This document shows positions 59,933-64,000 of a DNA stretch of 64,000 nucleotides, piece by piece. Position 1 is the first letter of the stretch. Every line of letters starts with the position of its first letter. The DNA comes from Nocardioides bruguierae (GTDB lineage: Bacteria; Actinomycetota; Actinomycetes; Propionibacteriales; Nocardioidaceae), in contig NZ_JAMOIL010000002.1 in assembly GCF_023656415.1 (NCBI RefSeq), positions 62,001 through 126,000 of the forward strand, given 5' to 3'. Below the pieces are notes generated by a model. It did not search any database and was not told the DNA's origin. It was given only the letters and a program-made list of their open reading frames with translations. Made by a program: the position numbers and the translations under genes.

Positions 59933-59954
59933 ACGATAATCAGAATGATTCTCA
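59933..59954 (-). promoter_or_regulatory. znuA promoter with Zur-like box
   Basis: AGAATGATTCTCA (plus-strand reading, 59942-59954) differs from the zur-gene box by one base and contains AGAAT-G-ATTCT. It lies directly upstream of the -10 TATCGT, where a bound repressor would block transcription. Confidence 0.72.
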
Positions 59955-59993
59955 GTAGCGAATCCGGGGGGACGCGACCTGCGCCACACCCGG

Positions 59994-61325
59994 CTACAGC
60001 AGCAGGTCGGCCAGCTGGTTGAGGGCCAGGACGCCGAAGAGCGCCGCACAGATCGCGAGGCCGGCGTTCGAGAGCCAGCCGTTGCGGGCACCAGCCGGCA
60101 CGCGGTGGGTGTTGAGCAGCCACAGCAGCGTGACCGCCAGGAACGGCATGAAGACCGCGCCGAGCACGCCGTAGGCCAGGATCAGGTAGACCGGCTTGCC
60201 CAGGAACAGCATGGCCATCGGGGGCACGGTCAGCCAGAGCACGTAGAGGCGGTACCAGCGGCCGCCGAGGCGGTAGGCCGGGGCGTCCGGGTCGACGTCA
60301 GCCTCGCCGGCACGCTCGGCACGCTCGGCCCGGACGTGGCCCACGAAGTCGGCGAACATGAGGCTGACGCCGTTCCAGACGCCGATCAGCGACGACATGG
60401 CCGCGGCCCAGAACCCGACGAGGAACACCGTGCCCGCCGCCGTCCCGTAGCGCTCCTTGATGACGTCGCCGAGGTCGAGCAGGCCTTGGTCGCCGGAGGA
60501 GACCGCGATGCCGGCCGAGTACAGCAGTTCGGCGCCGACGATCAGCGTGGCGATGACGAAGATGCCCGTCACGACGTAGGCGGTGACGTTGTCGAGCCGC
60601 ATCACGCGCAGGTAGCGGGGCGTGGCCCAGCCCTTCTCGCGCAGCCAGTAGCCGTAGGCGGCCAGGGTGATGGTGCCGCCCACTCCCCCGGCCAGGCCGA
60701 GCACGTAGACGAGCGAGCCGTCGGGGATCGTCGGCACCAGGCCGGTGACCATGTCGGGGATGTTCGGCACGGCCAGCACCGCGGCGCCGACCATGGTGAC
60801 GAACATGAAGAGGACGAGCGCGGAGCAGACCTTCTCGAACAGCCCGTAGCGCCCGAGCAGCACCAGCGCGGCGCCGACGAGGCCGGAGGCGATGCCCCAC
60901 CAGGTCACCGACACGGCCGGGAACAACGCGTGCAGGGGCAGGCCCGTGCCGGCCATGGCGGCCGCGCCGTAGACGAAGCCCCAGACCACGATGTACGGCC
61001 CGAAGTACCAGTGGGTCCAGCGACCGAGGCTCGACCAGCCCTGGAAGATCGTCCGCCCGGTGAGCAGGCTGTACCGCCCGGCACCCTCGACGAGCACGAT
61101 CTTGAGGAGGACGCCGACGACGGCCGTCCACAGCAGGGCGTACCCGTACCGACTGCCTGCGACCAGCGTGGCCACGAGGTCGGCGGCGCCGACACCGGTC
61201 GCGGCGACGACCAGGCCGGGGCCGATCAGCCGCCAGCGGGGCGCCGGGCCGCCCTCGCCGTGCGCGTGGCCGGAGGGCTGGTCGGCCGGCGAGCCGGAGG
61301 GCGTGCCGACGGGGGTGCTGCTCAC
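59994..61325 (-). CDS. Nramp-family transporter, atypical metal-site motifs
   Basis: 443 residues, about 11 membrane helices. The opening LIGPGLVVAATGVGAADLVA replaces the canonical Nramp helix-1 DPGN motif. The helix-6 region reads GGVGGTITLAAYGYWLREKG instead of MPH. Such variants occur in a divergent Nramp clade, so Fe/Mn specificity should not be assumed. A charged loop (RAERAERAGEADVDPDAP) lies late in the protein. GTG 61325 has an AGGAG site 10 bases upstream. Directly follows the cstA-arsA unit. Confidence 0.83.
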   Translation of the reverse strand: MSSTPVGTPSGSPADQPSGHAHGEGGPAPRWRLIGPGLVVAATGVGAADLVATLVAGSRYGYALLWTAVVGVLLKIVLVEGAGRYSLLTGRTIFQGWSSLGRWTHWYFGPYIVVWGFVYGAAAMAGTGLPLHALFPAVSVTWWGIASGLVGAALVLLGRYGLFEKVCSALVLFMFVTMVGAAVLAVPNIPDMVTGLVPTIPDGSLVYVLGLAGGVGGTITLAAYGYWLREKGWATPRYLRVMRLDNVTAYVVTGIFVIATLIVGAELLYSAGIAVSSGDQGLLDLGDVIKERYGTAAGTVFLVGFWAAAMSSLIGVWNGVSLMFADFVGHVRAERAERAGEADVDPDAPAYRLGGRWYRLYVLWLTVPPMAMLFLGKPVYLILAYGVLGAVFMPFLAVTLLWLLNTHRVPAGARNGWLSNAGLAICAALFGVLALNQLADLLL

Positions 61326-61443
61326 GGGTGGGTCACTCCTGTAGCTGGGGGGGTGGCGCGCCGGGGACGCGGGGGCAGGCTGTGTGGAACGGGCGGGAGG
61401 GTGGTCCCGGTCACCGTAGTCGAGGATGTCCGACAGTCGTCGT

Positions 61444-62511
61444 TCAGTGGTCGCTCCCCGGACGTGCGGGCGCCCGGCCGGTCGCGCCCGCGTCGGGGAG
61501 CGCGTCGGGGAGCGGGTCGGGGAGCGGGTCGGGGAGCAGGTCGGCGAGGAGGCCGAGGCCGCTCTCGCCGACCAGGTCGTCGGGCAGGAGAGGCACCTCC
61601 TGCACGGACGCGGCGTCGGGCCCGAGCCCGACGACGAGCTCGCCGAGCCACCGCTCCTCGGCCTGGCGGCGGGCGCGCAGCACCGGGCCGTCGTCCGGCG
61701 AGCGGCGATTGACCACCACCGAGTCCACCGCGATGCCCAGCTCCCCCAGCTCCGCGTGCAGCGCGAGCGTCTCGGCCACCGGCATCCGCTCCGCGGTGAG
61801 GACGAGGCGTGCCCCGCAGCGCGCGGGGTCGACGAGGACGTCGCGCAGCCCCGCCAGCCGGTCACGGCGGCGGAGCAGCACCCGGCGCAGCTCGGCGTCG
61901 CGGTCGGCCGTGGGGTCGGTGGCGCGGTCGCCCCCGCCCAGGCCGCGCAGCGCGGCACCGAACCGCTCGGAGCGGTCCCGGTTGGCCAGCAGCGACTCGG
62001 TCCAGGTGGTCAGCCGCTCCGGCAGCGCCATGAGCCGCAGGGTGTGCCCGGTGGGGGCGGTGTCGACCACCACGGCGTCGTGGGTGCGCAGCCCGCTGGT
62101 GACGACGTCGGCGAGCCGCTCGAGCACCGCGGCCTCGTGGGTGCCCGGTGCGTGCCTGGCCTGCTCGAGGTGCCGGTCGGCCGGCCCGTGCATCCGCTCG
62201 GGCAGCAGGCGACGCAGCCTGCCGCGCACGGCCGCGAGGTGCGCGTCGACGGTGGCGGCCGGGTCGATCTCCACCGCGTCCACGTGCCCGGCGCCACAGT
62301 CGGCCACCCGGCGGGGCTCGTCACCGAGCTCCGCGCCCCAGGCGTGGCCGAGGTTGTGGGCGGGGTCGGTGGAGACCAGCAGCACGCGGGCTCCGGCGCG
62401 GGCCCGGGCGAGCGCGGACGCGCAGGCCAGCGAGGTCTTGCCGACACCGCCCTTGCCCACGACGAGCAGCACGGCCGGGGAGGACGCGGCGGGCCGGCGT
62501 GCCCCGGCCAT
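61444..62511 (-). CDS. ArsA/GET3-family ATPase
   Basis: 355 residues, one ATPase domain (ArsA half-size). Deviant Walker A VVGKGGVGKTSLACASALA (about 18-36), LLVSTDPAHNLGHAW (switch-I/A-loop), DTAPTGHTLRLMALP (switch II). The arsenite cysteine triad is not apparent. No arsB. The C-terminus has a PLPDPLPD repeat from a 12-bp DNA repeat. The start overlaps the stop of the CC-tail gene (TGATG), so it is coupled to it. Confidence 0.85.
   Translation of the reverse strand: MAGARRPAASSPAVLLVVGKGGVGKTSLACASALARARAGARVLLVSTDPAHNLGHAWGAELGDEPRRVADCGAGHVDAVEIDPAATVDAHLAAVRGRLRRLLPERMHGPADRHLEQARHAPGTHEAAVLERLADVVTSGLRTHDAVVVDTAPTGHTLRLMALPERLTTWTESLLANRDRSERFGAALRGLGGGDRATDPTADRDAELRRVLLRRRDRLAGLRDVLVDPARCGARLVLTAERMPVAETLALHAELGELGIAVDSVVVNRRSPDDGPVLRARRQAEERWLGELVVGLGPDAASVQEVPLLPDDLVGESGLGLLADLLPDPLPDPLPDALPDAGATGRAPARPGSDH
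61492..61539. repeat. 12-bp tandem repeat in the ArsA-like C-terminus
   Basis: Four copies of GTCGGGGAGCGS (61492-61539; the fourth ends CAG). On the minus strand it encodes repeated Leu-Pro-Asp-Pro/Ala. Confidence 0.88.
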
Positions 62512-62789
62512 CAGCAGCACCCCACGTGGTCGAGCGGTGAGGCCTCCATGCCCATCCGCCGGTGCCAGGCGTGGAGCTCCGGCAGGGTCGCTGGCAGCAC
62601 CTCGGCGGAGTAGTAGGCGGCCGGGTCGGGCACGCCGAGGGCCTCCGCGAGCACCACGAGGAGGAACAGGTCGTCCTCCTCGCGGCGCGCGCGGCGCATC
62701 GTGGTGCGGTACGGCCCCGCGTAGAACTCCTCCAGCCCGGCCCGGACGGCGGCCCAGCGCTCGCGCAGGCGGGCGGCCGGGCCGGTCAC
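62511..62789 (-). CDS. small protein ending in Cys-Cys (cory-CC-star type)
   Basis: 92 residues from GTG 62789. Sequence parts: ERWAAVRAGLEEFYAGPYRT, REEDDLFLLVVLAEALGVPD, HRRMGMEASPLDHVGCC, ending exactly in Cys91-Cys92. I recall this as the family NCBI calls cory-CC-star protein. Its start overlaps the cstA stop (4 bases) and its stop overlaps the arsA-like start (1 base). The position right after cstA is where other bacteria have the small YbdD-type partner. Function unknown. Confidence 0.75.
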   Translation of the reverse strand: MTGPAARLRERWAAVRAGLEEFYAGPYRTTMRRARREEDDLFLLVVLAEALGVPDPAAYYSAEVLPATLPELHAWHRRMGMEASPLDHVGCC

Positions 62790-64000
62790 GAGCCGACGTC
62801 CTCCAGGGCGCGGCGGTCGTCCTCGTCCGTCTCGACCGGACGACGGCGGGCGTCCCGCATCGCCAGCACGGCCTCGAGGCCGACCCAGACCGCCGCGAGG
62901 ATGATCACCACGTCGATGCCCAGCAGCAGCCAGTCCCCCGAGTCCCGGAGCGTGCCCAGCTGGAGGATCGCGGCCCAGAACGCCATCACGAAGACGAACG
63001 CGAGCGGCACGAGGGCGGGCAGCGGGTTGCGGCCCTTGCGCATCAGCATGACCGCGACGATCGCCAGCGTCAGCGAGGCCAGCAGCTGGTTGGTGGTGCC
63101 GAACAGCGGCCAGATCCGCATGCCGCCGTCCCCGCCCGCGCCGGCGCTGAAGGTGAGGCCGACGGCGATGACGAGCACGATGCCGGTGGCCAGGTACTTG
63201 CCCACGCGCAGGCCGAGCACCTCGCCGATCTCCTGCACCACGAACCGCTGGAGGCGGACGCCGGTGTCCATCGTCGTGGCCGCGAAGAGGACGGCCATGG
63301 TGGCCAGGATCGTGGCCGAGAGCGAGGCAGGGATGCCGAGGCCGGCGTTGATGATGCTGCCGCCGCCCTGCACGAACGCGGCCACCCCGCCCTCGTTGAA
63401 CGCGGTGTAGACGGCCTGCCAGTCCGCGAGCGTGGCGTAGCCGGCCGTGGCCGCGATGATCGCGCCGAGCGCGAGCAGGCCCTCGCCCACCGCGCCGAAG
63501 TAGCCGACGAACCGGGCGTCGTCCTCGCCGTCCAGCTGCTTGGAGCTGGTGCCGGAGGAGACCATGCCGTGGAACCCGGAGATGGCGCCGCAGGCGATGG
63601 TGACGAACAGCAGCGGCAGCAGGCCCGGCGTGCCGGCAGGCACCTGGTCGTTCACGGCCGGCGCCACGACGTCGGGGGCGCTGAGCAGGGTGGCGCCGTA
63701 GAGGATCGCCAGGCCGACGAACAGCTGCACGCCGTTGATGTAGTCGCGCGGCTGGAGCAGCACCCACACCGGCAGCAGCGAGGCGATGCCGGCGTAGACG
63801 AACAGCGTGAGGATCCAGAAGGTGGCCGGCGACATGCCGAGGACCGGGTCCGGCAGGGTGATCGGGTAGGCGTCGCCGAGCAGGATGAGGCCGTACAGGG
63901 CGGCCACGCCGAGCACGGTGGTGAGCAGCAGGCTCACGCCCCAGCGGTAGATCATCTGGCCGACCACGAGGGCCACCACGATCGCACCCCACGCGGGGAT
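62786..64000 (-). CDS. cstA: carbon starvation protein CstA family (5' end outside window)
   Basis: 404 C-terminal residues are visible; the N-terminus lies beyond the window edge. Peptide or pyruvate transporter of the CstA/BtsT family: GAISGFHGMVSSGTSSKQLD is the family hallmark, with ARFVGYFGAVGEGLLALGAI and MRIWPLFGTTNQLLASLTLA. About nine membrane helices are in the visible part. The stop overlaps the CC-tail gene start. Confidence 0.92.
   Translation of the reverse strand: MPAWGAIVVALVVGQMIYRWGVSLLLTTVLGVAALYGLILLGDAYPITLPDPVLGMSPATFWILTLFVYAGIASLLPVWVLLQPRDYINGVQLFVGLAILYGATLLSAPDVVAPAVNDQVPAGTPGLLPLLFVTIACGAISGFHGMVSSGTSSKQLDGEDDARFVGYFGAVGEGLLALGAIIAATAGYATLADWQAVYTAFNEGGVAAFVQGGGSIINAGLGIPASLSATILATMAVLFAATTMDTGVRLQRFVVQEIGEVLGLRVGKYLATGIVLVIAVGLTFSAGAGGDGGMRIWPLFGTTNQLLASLTLAIVAVMLMRKGRNPLPALVPLAFVFVMAFWAAILQLGTLRDSGDWLLLGIDVVIILAAVWVGLEAVLAMRDARRRPVETDEDDRRALEDVGS

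Noticed and set aside
61444..62511. Arsenic resistance gene arsA
   Set aside because: No arsB/arsR/arsC nearby and the arsenite-binding cysteines are not apparent; family-level name kept only.

Overview
The window is a 64 kb piece of chromosome from a very GC-rich actinobacterium. The gene set points there: a WhiB1-type regulator, a PdtaS-type kinase, RsbW-SigF and SigH-RshA pairs, nickel superoxide dismutase with its maturation protease, the 24-residue ribosomal protein bL37, a Tad pilus locus, and a SigH-to-aroA-to-rsgA block arranged as in mycobacteria. NiSOD together with this order suggests Nocardioidaceae (Nocardioides-like), but that is an inference. I see no insertion sequence, integrase, phage gene, tRNA, rRNA or CRISPR array. 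About 68 protein genes are supported. Many start with GTG, and the large overlapping ORFs in other frames are shadows of high-GC coding sequence.

Layout. 0-13 kb is metabolic and regulatory core: FabR-type repressor, SDR and MDR oxidoreductases, malic enzyme, sodX/sodN, rsbW-sigF, whiB1 and pdtaS (convergent), a DUF2785 protein, an acetolactate-synthase-like enzyme, GNAT, a hotdog thioesterase, and the tiny bL37 gene with its own terminator. 13-24.6 kb is a complete Tad/Flp pilus locus on the minus strand. It runs tadE, tadG, cpaB, tadZ, tadA, a VWA-TadB fusion, tadC, then a sensor kinase and response regulator translationally coupled to tadC; flp lies downstream as a separate unit. No prepilin peptidase is present. 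25-36 kb holds rshA-sigH with a textbook SigH-type promoter, a hydrolase, SRAP, DoxX, aroA, rsgA, hisN, FHA, MerR-DICT, signal peptidase I, CBS and FKBP genes. 36-43 kb has a stand-alone riboflavin kinase with an HTH-like tail, S4 and DUF445 proteins, a secreted putative metalloprotease, an SDR, an FAD oxidoreductase and a YitT protein. 43-50 kb has DUF302-MerR-SulP, TetR/MMPL, YihY and an ACT protein. 50-55 kb looks like a periplasmic copper-handling operon: degenerate ABC protein, multicopper oxidase, DUF6153, DUF305 and a beta-propeller lipoprotein. 56.5-60 kb is zinc uptake (zur, znuA, znuC, znuB) with matching Zur-like boxes. 60-64 kb has an atypical Nramp, an ArsA-like ATPase, a small protein ending in Cys-Cys, and the 3' part of cstA; the last three overlap.

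Two patterns run across the window. Roughly twenty genes have a TANNNT-like -10 element 6-8 bases before the start codon, which implies leaderless transcripts. Several stop codons lie in short tandem duplications that place TGA in all three frames. The most notable items are the dual sigH promoter and start arrangement, the coupled CstA / CC-tail protein / ArsA unit, the VWA-TadB fusion with its embedded two-component system, the riboflavin kinase-HTH protein, the ABC protein lacking the Walker A lysine, and several well-formed operators (MerR-SulP, MerR-DICT, TetR-MMPL, Zur).
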